Below, piece by piece: positions 40,440 to 50,968 of a stretch of 64,000 nucleotides of DNA. The notes below the pieces were generated by a model that worked only from the letters and a program-made list of their open reading frames with translations, ran no database searches and was not told the DNA's origin. How positions within the stretch are numbered: the first letter of the stretch is position 1; each line of letters starts with the position of its first letter. Source of the stretch: Bathymodiolus japonicus methanotrophic gill symbiont (GTDB lineage: Bacteria > Pseudomonadota > Gammaproteobacteria > Methylococcales > Methylomonadaceae); contig NZ_BLYC01000014.1 of NCBI RefSeq assembly GCF_019721995.1, positions 31,866 through 95,865 on the forward strand, written 5' to 3'. The translations under genes were made by a program, and so were the position numbers.

Positions 40440-42162
40440 TAGTTTCTCAGATAAATAATTTCCAAATTTGGAGCGCTTAAACTTAGGCGGTAACAACGAA
40501 ATCTTCCCGCAATTTTTGCATAACACAAATCACTTTACTGGCATCATGCATATAAGTGTTAAAAGTTTGCACAACTGAATCATGAAGATCTTCAAAAGTT
40601 TTAAAATACTTCATATGAGTCGAATCGCGTTTCGTATTTTTCCATAATTTCTCAATCGGATTAAAATCCGGCGAGAACGCAGGGAGACGTTCTACTGTCA
40701 AACGATCTACATTAGCTAACTTAAATTCCTTAATAACACCGCTTCCATGATACGGGGCACCATCTTCAATTAGAATAATCTTGCCTTTATAATAAGCCAG
40801 CAATTGTGTTAAAAACTCAACATAGCTTTCACCATTAAAACGCCCAGATGTTTCAGCGTGTTGTAATATCATTGGCTTATAACTCTCGATTAAGACGTTG
40901 TCGGCAATAGAATATATCGCTTCCATAAAAAGCTTCTGTGTTGGATATTTCTCATTTTTTAAGCTTTTAAGAATAGCTAAAAATTCTTGAGGCAGCCCAG
41001 CTTCTTTTAAAAGTCTAAGTGACTTTGGTTTTATCTCATAAGCCAATGATTCTCGGTATTGAAAACTCCCTCCTTCGAGTTCGATCGTACCAAACATTTT
41101 CAACCCTTTTCGAATCCCTGATGTTTTCACTGTGGGTTGCTCTCCCGCTGAAAATCCTGGAAACGGAGCTTTAGCGAAGTGAAGATTTTTAGTCCGCGAT
41201 AGCCGTAGGGCCGTTGTTTTGTCGGAGTCTGAGCGTTAGCGAAGGTGGAGACAAAATAAAAGGCCATCCGACACGGCGTCAAGTCATTTGGAGCCTATGT
41301 TCCGACCCCTTGTTGGGTCGGGACAAGGTGACGAGGACGAATCGGGGCCGCCGGAGGCATAAGTGGTCGCGTTAAGTTTTTGCTGCTTGCTTGGGCTGGG
41401 ATGCCCAAAACAAGCTTTCGCAAAAATAGCGACTCCCCGATATTGGAGCCCAGGTTCGTGCCAATGAACCCCACATAGCAAATGACACCTCATCACCGAA
41501 TAAAACGACACTCTTTTCTTCTACCGCCTTTTCCATAATGGCAGGCAATGTTTCTTCCAGCCACGTTTTTCTTTCAAGCTCGTACTTTTCTTCTTCTTGG
41601 CGATCAGTCACAAAACGAGCTTTTTGATAACTGAAGCCCAGTTTTTTCATTAGGCTTGATAAATAGTTCAAGTTATAACGAACTTCAAATTTTAACCAAA
41701 TAAGCTCGGCAATCATCGCAGTATTCCATATTCCACAATGAAATCCATTGTCTTCTGGGCCTTTCTTTATCAACTCAACCAATTTATTTTTCTGGTCTTT
41801 AGTTAACTTTGACTTCCGACCACGTCCTTGATAGTGTTGCCCTATTAACCAACCGACACCTTTATGCATGAATGTTTTCAGCCAATTTATAATGGTTTTT
41901 TCACAGACTCACATTAGGCGTGCTATTTCTTTGATTCTCATGCATTCACTGAACCAGAGTAGAGCTTGAGTTAATCGATATAAACAAATATTACTTAGCT
42001 TGAGAGCTGTCGCCATATTTTTTTTTAGTCGGTCTACAATTGACTTTGAAAAAGTGAGGGATACCATTTTTGACTGTTTCCGTTAGTGTTGGGACGAAAA
42101 TTATAAGCCAGTTTCCCCTCTGTCGTTTTTGTTTGTTCGGAAATTAATTTTCTGAAAGTCTA
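40440..42162 (-). mobile_element. IS-I copy 2 (IS630-like) with nested ZT-C
   Basis: 1,723 bp = about 1,428 plus ZT-C (295). TA is duplicated at 40438-40439 and 42163-42164. It lacks the two frameshifts of copy 1 (it reads NYLSSLMKKLGF and AVEEKSVVLFGDEVSF without shift) but shares the in-frame TGA near the N-terminus. Confidence 0.87.
41146..41440 (-). mobile_element. ZT-C copy 6 in IS-I transposase
   Basis: 295 bp. Copy 1 of IS-I provides the empty site (GCTCTCCTATTGG). No duplication. Sense. Confidence 0.9.
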
Positions 42163-42185
42163 TAGTTAATTTTTACTATCGTGAA

Positions 42186-43119
42186 CATCAGTGTTCCCCT
42201 ATCAATTGAGGCCGTGAAACTAACCTCGCCACAAGAGAGCTCATAAAGCACTGTAAAGACATTCCTGTTATTATTGCGTTTTGAACTGCCCGAATGGTAT
42301 ACGAGCTGATACGAGATATTCTTGCCTGGAAAAATAATGGATTCACAAAACGATCTCGTTTTTGAGCCTGTTGCTGCCTAATCTCCAGAGCCTCGCTATA
42401 TTTTTTATCCGATGGATGAATCAATTCTGGCTGTTGTGTTTTTGAAATCTCTTCAAACACGCGCATTAAATTATAGCTCATTGCAGTCAGGCGCATTTGA
42501 TTTTCAAGTGAGCGGGTATTGGAAGACCAAGCTTTAGTTTCCTTGAAATTACTTTTAGTGTTATTGAATCGTCCATCGCTTGAAATACAGCATGGCAATG
42601 GTTCCAGGGTTAATAGTCATTCGCTGAAAATCATGGAAACGGAGCTTAGCGAAGTGGTGATTTTTAGTCCCTGATAGGCGACAGGGCAATTCGCTGATTC
42701 GACGTGTGCTAGCAGCACGCGAGAGGAGCAAGAATTGCATTCCGAATAGCCGTCCAGCCAGTGAGGTAGTAATGACGAAGCGGCTTTTGTGCGTAGTCGT
42801 TGCGGACGCAGGGCGTTCAGGGCATCTCCCATCCGCTGCGTAGGTGAACGAATTATGGCGACAGGAGTCCCAGAATTTCGTGAGGTAGCATGGCGCGCCT
42901 GGGCAAGGTTGTCACAAACCGGTTTAGAAATATTTTTTTTCGGCAATTGCAAGCTTTATTTGAAATTATTTGTTGTTTTTTTACGGTGCCTACAGAGTGT
43001 CTATTTTCTGTTATAAGTGATTAAAATCGAAAAGATGGAAATATTCGAGTGGTGCTACCTTCAGGTAGGTTATAGGCTGCTTTGTTTAGGTACTTCTTCT
43101 TTCAATGGGAACACTGATG
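42186..43119 (-). mobile_element. IS-F copy 3, internally deleted, with nested ZT-B
   Basis: Both terminal repeats present, ATCGTGAA duplicated at 42178-42185 and 43120-43127. The middle of the transposase gene is deleted. Confidence 0.88.
42622..42901 (-). mobile_element. ZT-B nested in IS-F copy 3
   Basis: 280 bp. Intact IS-F reads (rc) AATAGTCATTGGCAAGGTTG; the flanks match with no duplication. Confidence 0.9.
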
Positions 43120-43428
43120 ATCGTGAAGGCGATTTACGTTTATCTCCGCATTCTTTCGCTCGCTCAGCTGAAGATCTTCTGCTCTGGTGTGACCTGCTAG
43201 AATCAGCTATTAGCCCTGATTCCGATACTGCAGAAGAACTGCCAACCGAAGCAGAGAAAGTAGAAACTAAATTATCCAATATTTTTAGTGAACCCTCCCC
43301 TGTTACCGAAGTTGTACAAGATTCATCTGAAAACAAGGCGCTACCGAATAACCATGATTTAGCCGATGAACTCACCAGATTAGCAAGAGTTAAAAGCAAA
43401 GGTTTTTTTGTCTGATAAAGACCTGAAT

Positions 43429-44681
43429 TCAAGTCATAAGTACATAACCCAATAAATTTTTCATATCTATCCCAGTCAGCTCTTCAAATACCTCATAAGG
43501 TGTTTTGTAATTGAGACACTTTTTAGGGCGACTATTTAGCTTATCAACGGCTATAAAAACCTCTTTTATCGTAACATCAATCAACTCCATTACTTTAGGG
43601 AAATACTGTCTTAATAAGCCATTAGCATTCTCATTTTGCCCTCTTTCCCAAGAGCTGTAGGGAGTCGCAAAATACGTATCACAACCTAGTGCTTCTGCTA
43701 TTTTTTCATGCAGGGTAAACTCTTTCCCGTTATCAAAAGTACAGGCGCGCCATGCTACCTCACGAAATTCCGGGACTCCTGTCGCCGTAATTCGTTCACC
43801 TACGCAGCGAATAGGAGATGCTCCAGCCGCCCTGCGTCCGCCACAGACTGAGCACAAAGCAGCTCAGTCATGGCTACCACAAATGGCTCTACGGCTATTC
43901 GGGATAAAATTTTAGCCTCCCTCGCGCGCTATCGCGCACTTCGGATTGGCAAATTTCCCTGCGCCTTCTGGAGACTATCAGCCCGTCCGGGGCTGACAGC
44001 GATTGTTTTAACAAAGCTTTTTATAGGATCAAGCATTAAAATAGTTGCGTCTAATACATATTGAGCCTTTTTCCCCGCTAAAGGGAAGGCCAACCGTAAT
44101 TTAGAGACTCGCTCATCCAACGTTACAATCGCCCCTTTGTGATTTTTCCCAATGATTGTATCTGCCTCCCAATCACCTATACGCTTACGGTTGTTGACCT
44201 CTTCAGGACGCTCATCTATATCGACTCTATTAGGGATTCCTGTCCTATTATGGGCTGACCCATACCGCTTGCGATAGGTTTTGTTCTGATGCCGAAGATG
44301 CTTGTATAGTTCACCCCCTGCCTTTTTGTCCGCCAGAATATGCTGGTAGATTGTTTCATGATGAAGACTAATTATACCTTCTTGTTTTAACCGCCCTGCA
44401 ATCTGCTCAGGACTCCAGTCATCCTCAATGCGAACATTAACAATGCCTTTTATTTCATCCGTTAATTTAACCTCTTTAGGCTTGTTTTTGTGTCGTTCTT
44501 GGGCAAAATCTTCTGCTTGTTTATACCTGTAGCCTCTTTGACCTGTATTGCGTTTAATCTCGCGTGAAATATTGCTTTGGCTTCGTTCTAAGGCTTCTGC
44601 TATTTTATTCTGTGAAGTTCCCTTTTTTAATTCAATTTCTATATAATATCTTTCTTCAGGACATAGGTGTGTATAGCTCAT
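43429..44681 (-). pseudogene. IS30-family transposase interrupted by ZT-A
   Basis: Start ATG at 44681 (MSYTHLCPEERYYIEIELKKG). N-terminal helix-turn-helix (SQNKIAEALERSQSNISREIKRN), then GDWEADTIIGKNHKGAIVTL (first Asp). ZT-A at 43742-44001 cuts after FVKTI; removal gives VKTITFDNGKEF, the conserved IS30 TxDNGxEF core (second Asp), then YSSWERGQNENANGLLRQYFPK (Glu). The join reproduces the family motif exactly, an independent proof of clean insertion. The stop is at 43429. Confidence 0.9.
43742..44001 (+). mobile_element. ZT-A copy 7 in IS30 transposase
   Basis: 260 bp, antisense to the transposase. Confidence 0.9.
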
Positions 44682-44724
44682 TTGTAGCCTCTGTAAATTG
44701 TTTGGTAGCTGTTTACTTTCCCTG

Positions 44725-44742
44725 ATTTTCAGCGGGTGAGTG
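44725..44742 (+). repeat. Solo ZT 3' end
   Basis: TTCCCTGATTTTCAGCG, the beta 3' terminus without the rest of the element, at the truncated edge of the IS30. Confidence 0.65.
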
Positions 44743-44767
44743 GGTTATTTGTTGCGAGTTACCTAAT

Positions 44768-44921
44768 ACTCGATGTTCAAGTTTTCAGCTATAACTGGGC
44801 TAAGAAAAGTAAATTTTTCCGGCTTTGTTTTATAAGTGATTGATTTACAATGATGTTGATGCTTTCTTTGTCAGTAAAATTATCAATAAAATCAATCAGT
44901 TAAAAAACTTGAACATCGAGT
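44768..44921 (-). mobile_element. MITE-D copy 4, duplication AAT
   Basis: 154 bp with perfect ends; AAT at 44765-44767 and 44922-44924. Confidence 0.9.
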
Positions 44922-44959
44922 AATACCAATATTTAATAAAATACAGTCTATTGCCTAAA

Positions 44960-45443
44960 CTGAAGTTTCCCAATTATTGAGTAGCTGAAATACACAATGC
45001 TGGTGTATCGAGGTTTATTTTAGGTGGTTTTGCCATGTTTATAGCAAACCCCTACTTAATTCCCCTTAGGCAATAGCATTTGAAACGAATGAAAAGACTA
45101 TTTTTTTCATACGCTGAAAATCATGAAAACGGAGCTTAGCGAAGTGGTGATTTTTAGTCCCTGATAGGCGACAGGGCAATTCGCTGATTCGACGTGTGCT
45201 AGCAGCACGCGAGAGGAGCAAGAATTACATTCCGAATAGCCGTCCAGCCAGTGAGGCAGTAATGACGAAGCGGCTTTTGTGCGTAGTCGTTGCGGACGCA
45301 GGGCGTTCAGGGCATCTCCCATCCGCTGCGTAGGTGAACGAATTATGGCGACAGGAGTCCCGGAATTTCGTGAGGTAGCATGGCGCGCCTGTAGTTGTAG
45401 CATAGTTTCAATTTTACCATAAATAATTATTGGGAAACCTCAG
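44960..45443 (+). mobile_element. MITE-E copy 4 with nested ZT-B, 9-bp duplication
   Basis: TTGCCTAAA is repeated at 44951-44959 and 45444-45452. The element is 204 bp after removal of ZT-B. Confidence 0.9.
45112..45391 (-). mobile_element. ZT-B nested in MITE-E
   Basis: 280 bp. Copy 2 of MITE-E gives the empty site TTTCATATAGTTGTAG; the flanks here are TTTCATA and TAGTTGTAG. Confidence 0.9.
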
Positions 45444-45472
45444 TTGCCTAAATAGTGATAACCAAAAATAAT

Positions 45473-45955
45473 ATGAGTAATCAAAATAAAGTAAAAGTCC
45501 TGTTTGTCTGTATGGGCAATATTTGCAGATCACCCAGTGCTGAAGGTGTATTTAACAAATTAATCCAGGAACAACAATTACAGAATAACTTTGATATTGA
45601 TTCAGCAGGCACGCATGCTTACCATATAGGAGAGGCTCCTGACTTGCGTTCGCAAAGAGCGGCAAAAGATCGCGAGGTTGACCTGAGTATGTTGCGCGCG
45701 CGAAAAGTTGTTATGGGTGATTTTGAAGACTATGATTACTTGTTAGCCATGGATCAGGACAATCATGCCATTATGCTAGAAGCCTGTCCTGAAGAGCATC
45801 AGCATAAAATCAAGTTATTTCTGGAATATGCGTCACATCTGAATACAACTGAAGTACCCGACCCTTATTTTGGTGGTACCTATGGGTTTGAAACAGTGCT
45901 GGATTTAATCGAGGAGGCCTCAACTGGCTTTTTAGAGCAACTAAAGAAATCATGA
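45473..45955 (+). CDS. Low-molecular-weight protein tyrosine phosphatase
   Basis: Cytoplasmic phosphatase of the LMW-PTP family, 160 aa from ATG at 45473 (MSNQNKVKVLFVCMGN); a GTG at 45455 is less likely. The active-site loop CMGNICRS (C-x5-R) is near residue 13 and the general-acid motif DPYFGG near residue 127. It sits next to a Dabb-domain gene whose upstream ATG overlaps its stop. Physiological substrate unknown; some relatives act on kinases of polysaccharide export. Confidence 0.9.
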   Translation: MSNQNKVKVLFVCMGNICRSPSAEGVFNKLIQEQQLQNNFDIDSAGTHAYHIGEAPDLRSQRAAKDREVDLSMLRARKVVMGDFEDYDYLLAMDQDNHAIMLEACPEEHQHKIKLFLEYASHLNTTEVPDPYFGGTYGFETVLDLIEEASTGFLEQLKKS

Positions 45956-45963
45956 GAAATATA

Positions 45964-46347
45964 ATGAAAAAAATACTACAAAGCTTATTATTCGTGGGTT
46001 TATTTTGTACTGCGTACCTTAGTCACGCCGTGCAAGATCAGCGCGTCAGCCATGTTGTTGTGATCTGGTTAAAAGAGCCGGGGAATGCGCAAATGCGTGA
46101 AAAATTTATTAATATTAGACGCTCTTTGAAAACCTTACCTGGCGTTTTATCGCGTCATGTCAGCGCGGTTATTTCCAGTGACAAGCCTAATGTAAATGAT
46201 ACCTTCGATATTGCTGTCACTGTTACGTTTAAAAATGTTCAGGCGCTTAAAAAGTATATGCAAAGCCAGCAACATAAAGACATGTTACACAAGCGCTTAA
46301 AGCCGCTGGTTAACCGGGTCGAAGTCTATAATTTCGGCAATATTTAA
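45964..46347 (+). CDS. Exported Dabb (stress-response alpha/beta barrel) domain protein
   Basis: About 127 aa from ATG at 45964 (MKKILQSLLFVGLFCTAYLSHA, a clear signal peptide); an in-frame ATG at 45952 overlaps the phosphatase stop. The mature part reads VSHVVVIWLKEPGN, SRHVSAVISSDKP, FDIAVTVTFKNVQALKKYMQSQQH, matching the dimeric Dabb fold. Function unknown; probably cotranscribed with the phosphatase. Confidence 0.8.
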   Translation: MKKILQSLLFVGLFCTAYLSHAVQDQRVSHVVVIWLKEPGNAQMREKFINIRRSLKTLPGVLSRHVSAVISSDKPNVNDTFDIAVTVTFKNVQALKKYMQSQQHKDMLHKRLKPLVNRVEVYNFGNI

Positions 46348-46355
46348 CGACTGTC

Positions 46356-47077
46356 ATGGCAATATTTTCTAATACCGTCAATTACCTGGATGGTGACACC
46401 TTATTACAGGCTTTTTTTGCTTATGACGATGCCTTTGAAGGTAGGCGCCCCGCCGTATTAATTGCCCATACCTGGGTCGGGCGCGATGAATTTGTGAATA
46501 TAATAAAGCTAGGCAATTAGCCGAATTAGGTTATGTTGCTTTTGCCCTGGATATGTATGGTCAGGGAATTTTAGGCAGTAGCCCGGAAGAAAATGCCGCT
46601 TTAATGCAGCCCTTTATGGATGACCGACTGTTACTACAGCAACGTATTGATGCTGCACTGTATGCAGTAAGATTATTACCCTGGGTTGATGATAAGAGCA
46701 TTGCGGCTATCGGCTTTTGCTTTGGTGGTTTATGTGTACTGGATCTGGCGCGTATGGGCGCTGATATTAAAGGAGTTGTCGGTTTTCATGGTTTATTAAT
46801 CCAGCCTCAAAACAAGGCTACTAAACCCGTACTGGCAAAAGTTTTAGCCCTGCATGGTCATGACGACCCGATGGCATCAGATGATCAAGTACAAGCTTTT
46901 TGCCAGGAAATGACTAATGCAAAAGTGGACTGGCAGTTACACCAGTATGGCAATACCGTACATGCGTTTACCAATCCTAAAGCGAATACCCCATCTTTAG
47001 GTACTGCTTACAAGGAAGTTGCTGATAAACGATCCTGGCAAAGCATGAAAAACTTTCTTAACGAAATCTTTAGCTGA
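46356..47077 (+). pseudogene. Dienelactone hydrolase family protein, frameshifted
   Basis: Alpha/beta hydrolase. From ATG at 46356 (MAIFSNTVNYLDGDTLL) it runs to GRDEF, then the frame shifts near 46495 (an apparent 5-bp AATAT duplication) and continues KARQLAELGYVAFALDMYG. The catalytic Cys is in GFCFGG, the Asp in HGHDDPMAS, the His in GNTVHAF. One lesion only, so a sequencing error is possible. It follows the Dabb gene by 8 bp. Confidence 0.8.
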
Positions 47078-47149
47078 CAAATATTTATACCCTGATTAAA
47101 ACGTCAGTTATATGTGGCTGTAAAAATTTTTGTGTATTTGGTTCTGTAT

Positions 47150-47184
47150 GCTGGGATGGAACTTGTATCATCCCGGCTTTTTGT
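47150..47184 (+). terminator. Rho-independent terminator
   Basis: GCTGGGATG pairs with CATCCCGGC and is followed by TTTTTG. It ends the phosphatase-Dabb-hydrolase unit before proS. Confidence 0.8.
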
Positions 47185-47329
47185 TGCTGGGTTTCGTACC
47201 TCAACCTCAGCCTACAATATGCTGCTGTTTTTTTGCTTGAAAAGCACACTTAATTCTATAAGGCATAGCTAAACATTCTTTGCCTAGGTAAAATGACCAC
47301 TTTTTCCATATACCCTTTCATAAAGATAC

Positions 47330-49039
47330 ATGCGTACCTCACAATTTCCACTTAGTACTGTTAAAGAAACACCAGCCGATGCTGAAATCGCCAGCCATAA
47401 ATTAATGATTAGAGCGGGACTTATACGCAAGCTGGCTTCTGGACTGTATACCTGGCTCCCGTTAGGCCTGCGTGTACTGCGAAAAGTTGAGCAAATTACG
47501 CGCCAGGAAATGCAAAAAGCAGGTGCGCTGGAAGTACTGATGCCAGCGTTGCAACCTGCAGAACTATGGCAGGAAACCGGTCGCTGGGAAAAATATGGTC
47601 CGGAACTAGCGCGCTTAAAGGATCGTCACAATAGAGATTTCTGTCTGGGACCAACGCATGAGGAAATTATTACCGACCTGGCGCGTAACGAGCTAAAGAG
47701 TTACAAGCAATTACCTATTACCTATTACCAGGTACAAACAAAATTTCGTGATGAAATCCGTCCGCGCTTCGGTATTATTCGCTCTCGCGAATTTATTATG
47801 AAAGATGCCTATTCATTTCATCTCAGCAATGAATCTCTGCAACAAACATACGATGTCATGTATCTGGCCTATACAAATATCTTTACGGGTCTGGGGCTGG
47901 ACTTTCGCGCGGTGATTGCCGATTCAGGTTCTATTGGCGGCGCGGTGTCTCATGAGTTTCATGTGCTGGCAGATTCAGGCGAAGATGCCCTCGCTATTTC
48001 ATCCGCTAGTCAGTATGCAGCTAATGTAGAAAAAGCTGAAGCAATCATGCCAGCGGAAAAAGCTGCAGAGGCTACCTTGCCCCTTACACTTGTTGATACC
48101 CCCAACCAGCACAGCATTGAAGATCTGGCTGAATTCTTAAATATTTCAGCCCGGCAATGCCTTAAAACACTGATTGTACGTGGCGAAGATGATAGCTTGA
48201 TAGCACTGTTATTAAGAGGCGATCATGATCTAAATGAAATTAAAGCGGAAAAAATTGACGGCATTCTTACCCCGCTTGAATTTGCAAGTGATGAAGAAGT
48301 GGTTAATGCCTGTCAATGTAAACCAGGCTCAATAGGCCCTATCAACTTAAATATCAGGATTATTGCTGATCGCAGTGTCACCGTATTATCTAACTTTGTA
48401 TGTGGTGCTAATCAGCAAGGGAAGCATTTCACCGGAACAAACTGGGAACGAGACCTACCTATGCCTAGTGAAATTGCTGACTTGCGCTCTGTTGTCGAAG
48501 GTGACCCTAGCCCGGATGGTCATGGTACTTTAACCATAGTACGCGGCATAGAAGTCGGTCATATCTTCCAGCTAGGTACCACCTACAGCGCAACAATGAA
48601 GGCTAATGTAATTAATGAAGCAGGTAAAAGTGAAACCATGACTATGGGCTGCTATGGTATAGGTATATCACGCATAATTGCGGCGGCCGTTGAGCAAAAT
48701 CATGATGACAATGGCATCATCTGGCCAACTAGGCTCGCACCTTTTACAGTGGCATTATGTCCAATGAATATGCATAAATCAGAACGCTTACGCGTTGCAG
48801 CAAATAAACTTTATCAAGAGCTGTGCGATGCTGGAATCGAAGTGCTGTTTGATGATCGTAAAGTACGTGCCGGATTTATGTTTTCAGATATGGAGTTGAT
48901 CGGCATTCCACACCGTATTGTTCTTGGCGACCGTGGCCTGGATACTAATACCGTTGAATATCGTGCGCGTACTGCAAGTGAAAATCAGGAAATTGAATTA
49001 GACCAGATTGTTAGCTTTATTCAACAGCAAATAGCTTAA
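47330..49039 (+). CDS. proS: Prolyl-tRNA synthetase
   Basis: Class II synthetase charging tRNA-Pro. 569 aa, full length for the bacterial type with an editing insertion domain. Start [19 protein letters not shown]. Motifs: [30 protein letters not shown], the class II motif 2 region [25 protein letters not shown], the editing domain in the middle ([13 protein letters not shown]), [10 protein letters not shown] (motif 3) and the anticodon-binding domain at the end. No lesion seen. Single gene preceded by a terminator. Confidence 0.96.
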   Translation: MRTSQFPLSTVKETPADAEIASHKLMIRAGLIRKLASGLYTWLPLGLRVLRKVEQITRQEMQKAGALEVLMPALQPAELWQETGRWEKYGPELARLKDRHNRDFCLGPTHEEIITDLARNELKSYKQLPITYYQVQTKFRDEIRPRFGIIRSREFIMKDAYSFHLSNESLQQTYDVMYLAYTNIFTGLGLDFRAVIADSGSIGGAVSHEFHVLADSGEDALAISSASQYAANVEKAEAIMPAEKAAEATLPLTLVDTPNQHSIEDLAEFLNISARQCLKTLIVRGEDDSLIALLLRGDHDLNEIKAEKIDGILTPLEFASDEEVVNACQCKPGSIGPINLNIRIIADRSVTVLSNFVCGANQQGKHFTGTNWERDLPMPSEIADLRSVVEGDPSPDGHGTLTIVRGIEVGHIFQLGTTYSATMKANVINEAGKSETMTMGCYGIGISRIIAAAVEQNHDDNGIIWPTRLAPFTVALCPMNMHKSERLRVAANKLYQELCDAGIEVLFDDRKVRAGFMFSDMELIGIPHRIVLGDRGLDTNTVEYRARTASENQEIELDQIVSFIQQQIA

Positions 49040-49256
49040 GAATGTGCACGGAATAACTTCGACAACTTGCTTGTCTTTATGCTCGTCACCCTGCGTTGTA
49101 GAAATAGTTGCCTAACCTGTTAACACCTTGAATACGAACATAAATCCTATGTCAGCGTAACTGGTATGGCAAACTTATTCCGTGCGCGTTCCTTAAAAAC
49201 TTTCAGCCGAAGTGAAGATTGGTAATCGCCTCCCTCCTCCAAAACCAGGAAATATT

Positions 49257-49979
49257 ATGCCCAAAGCCAGTGATTTAAAACGTGGAATGATTATTGAAAT
49301 CAATAACACGCCCCATGCCGTAAAACTAGTAGACTCAAGAAGTCCATCATCGCGCGGCGCTTCAACACTGTATAAGATTCGCTACACGAATCTTAAAACA
49401 GGACAAAAGCTGGATGAATCCTATAAAGGCGATGACTTTCTGAAAGAAGCAGACTGTATTCGCGTAAAAGTACAGTATTCCTATAGTGATGGTGACAGCT
49501 ATGTGTTTATGGATTCAGAAGATTATAGCCAGTACATGCTCAACGAAGATGAACTGGAAGGACAGACTGGTTATATTACCGAAGGCCTAGAGGGTATTAC
49601 TGCCTTGATTATGGATGGTAATATCCTGGGTATAGAACTCCCGGCATCGGTTGAGCTGGAAATCATGGAAACAGCCCCGGGCATTAAAGGCTCTTCGGCT
49701 ACCGCACGCACAAAGGCCGCTGTTTTACCCACCGGAATGGAGGTTCAAGTACCGGAATACCTGGAAACGGGTGAAGTGATAAAAATTAATACAACAACTG
49801 GAAAATACATGTCGCGGGCGTATCGGGGAGTCGCTATTTTTGCGAAAGCTTGTTTTGGGCATCCCAGCCCAAGCAAGCAGCAAAAACTTAACGCGACCAC
49901 TTATGCCTCCGGCGGCCCCGATTCGTCCTCGTCACCTCGTCCCGACCCAACAAGGGGTCGGAACATAGGCTCCAAATGA
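49257..49979 (+). CDS. yeiP: Elongation factor P-like protein EfpL (YeiP), with element-encoded C-terminal tail
   Basis: Ribosome rescue factor of the EF-P family. Native start ATG at 49257 (MPKASDLKRGMIIEIN) after AGGAAA. The KOW-like domain carries the tip loop SPSSRGASTLYK with Arg in place of the modified Lys, as in EfpL; then FMDSEDYSQY and ETAPGIKGSSATAR. The native end is MSRA-stop, but ZT-C inserted within the TAA codon (TA at 49821-49822, A at 50118). Translation now continues 51 codons into the element (YRGVAIFAKACFGHPSPSKQ and on) to a stop at 49979. All native residues are kept, so the protein may still work with the extra tail. Confidence 0.9.
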   Translation: MPKASDLKRGMIIEINNTPHAVKLVDSRSPSSRGASTLYKIRYTNLKTGQKLDESYKGDDFLKEADCIRVKVQYSYSDGDSYVFMDSEDYSQYMLNEDELEGQTGYITEGLEGITALIMDGNILGIELPASVELEIMETAPGIKGSSATARTKAAVLPTGMEVQVPEYLETGEVIKINTTTGKYMSRAYRGVAIFAKACFGHPSPSKQQKLNATTYASGGPDSSSSPRPDPTRGRNIGSK

Positions 49980-50117
49980 CTTGACGCCGTGTCGGATGGC
50001 CTTTTATTTTGTCTCCACCTTCGCTAACGCTCAGACTCCGACAAAATAACGGCCCTACGGCTATCGCGGACTAAAAATCATCACTTCGCTTAGGCTCCGT
50101 TTCCCTGATTTTCAGCG
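49823..50117 (+). mobile_element. ZT-C copy 7, inside the efpL stop codon
   Basis: 295 bp. Left flank GGGCGTA, right flank AATGAAG; joined they restore the TAA stop. Confidence 0.9.
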
Positions 50118-50184
50118 AATGAAGCCGAAATTATTTATATGTGGTCGCCCTATTTTTACCCTGATAATAGGCGGGATTATTTAA

Positions 50185-50731
50185 CAGGCGCGCCATGCTA
50201 CCTCACGAAATTCCGGGACTCCTGTCGCCGTAATTCGTTCACCTACGCTCGGGGAGTCGCTATTTTTGCGAAAGCTTGTTTTGGGCATCCCAGCCCAAGC
50301 AAGCAGCAAAAACTTAACGCGACCACTTATGCCTCCGGCGGCCCCGATTCGTCCTCGTCACCTCGTCCCGACCCAACAAGGGGTCGGAACATAGGCTCCA
50401 AATGACTTGACGCCGTGTCGGATGGCCTTTTATTTTGTCTCCACCTTCGCTAACGCTCAGACTCCGACAAAACAACGGCCCTACGGCTATCGCGGACTAA
50501 AAATCTTCACTTCGCTAAAGCTCCGTTTCCCTGATTTTCAGCGGGAGATGCTCCAGCCGCCCTGCGTCCGCCACAGACTGAGCACAAAGCAGCTCAGTCA
50601 TGGCTACCACAAATGGCTCTACGGCTATTCGGGATAAAATTTTAGCCTCCCTCGCGCGCTATCGCGCACTTCGGATTGGCAAATTTCCCTGCGCCTTCTG
50701 GAGACTATCAGCCCGTCCGGGGCTGACAGCG
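50185..50731 (+). mobile_element. ZT-A copy 8 with nested ZT-C, 8 bp missing
   Basis: 252 bp of ZT-A plus 295 bp of ZT-C (50249-50543). Unlike the other nestings, AGCGAATA of ZT-A is missing at the junction. Confidence 0.87.
50249..50543 (+). mobile_element. ZT-C copy 8 nested in ZT-A
   Basis: 295 bp with standard termini. Confidence 0.88.
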
Positions 50732-50778
50732 GTGGCGAGGTTAGTTTCACGGCCTCAATTGATAGGGGAACACTGATG
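50732..50778 (+). mobile_element. IS-F right-end fragment
   Basis: 47 bp ending GGGGAACACTGATG. Confidence 0.8.
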
Positions 50779-50968
50779 ATCCAGTATTGTCTAAAAAACC
50801 AATAATAACACGGTAATTAGGCAGACGAAAGTACTGCATATAGCCCATCAGCTTATTTTTTTCTATCCGCCGGTTCAGCTTTGATTTTTCACCACTTGAT
50901 GTTAATCATTATCTATGTCATAATTGATGAATTTTTCCGATAATTTTAACCTTTTAAGAGGCAACGCA

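Larger units (their letters stand above)
40021..43415 (+). pseudogene. Unrecognised gene split by IS630-like and IS-F insertions
   Basis: Removing IS-I (one TA kept) and IS-F (one ATCGTGAA kept) gives one frame: MKISKNPEQVFDDIAEEN, ADATRGISMEIFSEAEVKP, VLVNFYYREGDLRLS, ARSAEDLLLWCDLLESAIS and an acidic tail to the stop at 43415. The N-terminus is uncertain: an ATG at 40161 opens this frame, while an ATG at 40021 encodes a membrane helix (LSILIISFVLIILALLFFY) in another frame, possibly the true start before a frameshift. I do not recognise the family. It sits downstream of fdhA. Confidence 0.6.
43421..44724 (-). mobile_element. IS30-family element, left end truncated
   Basis: The right end near 43421 (CCTGAATTC...CATAACCC) is similar to the left end of the fragment at 55962. 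The 5' side stops at a ZT end scar (44725-44742). Confidence 0.75.
50118..50890 (-). pseudogene. Unrecognised minus-strand coding remnant split by repeats
   Basis: Unique DNA at 50118-50184 and 50779-50890. On the minus strand it reads KLNRRIEKNKLMGYMQYFRLPNYR... and, after the inserted block, NNPAYYQGKNRATTYK-stop. No start is visible and I do not recognise the family. Confidence 0.4.
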
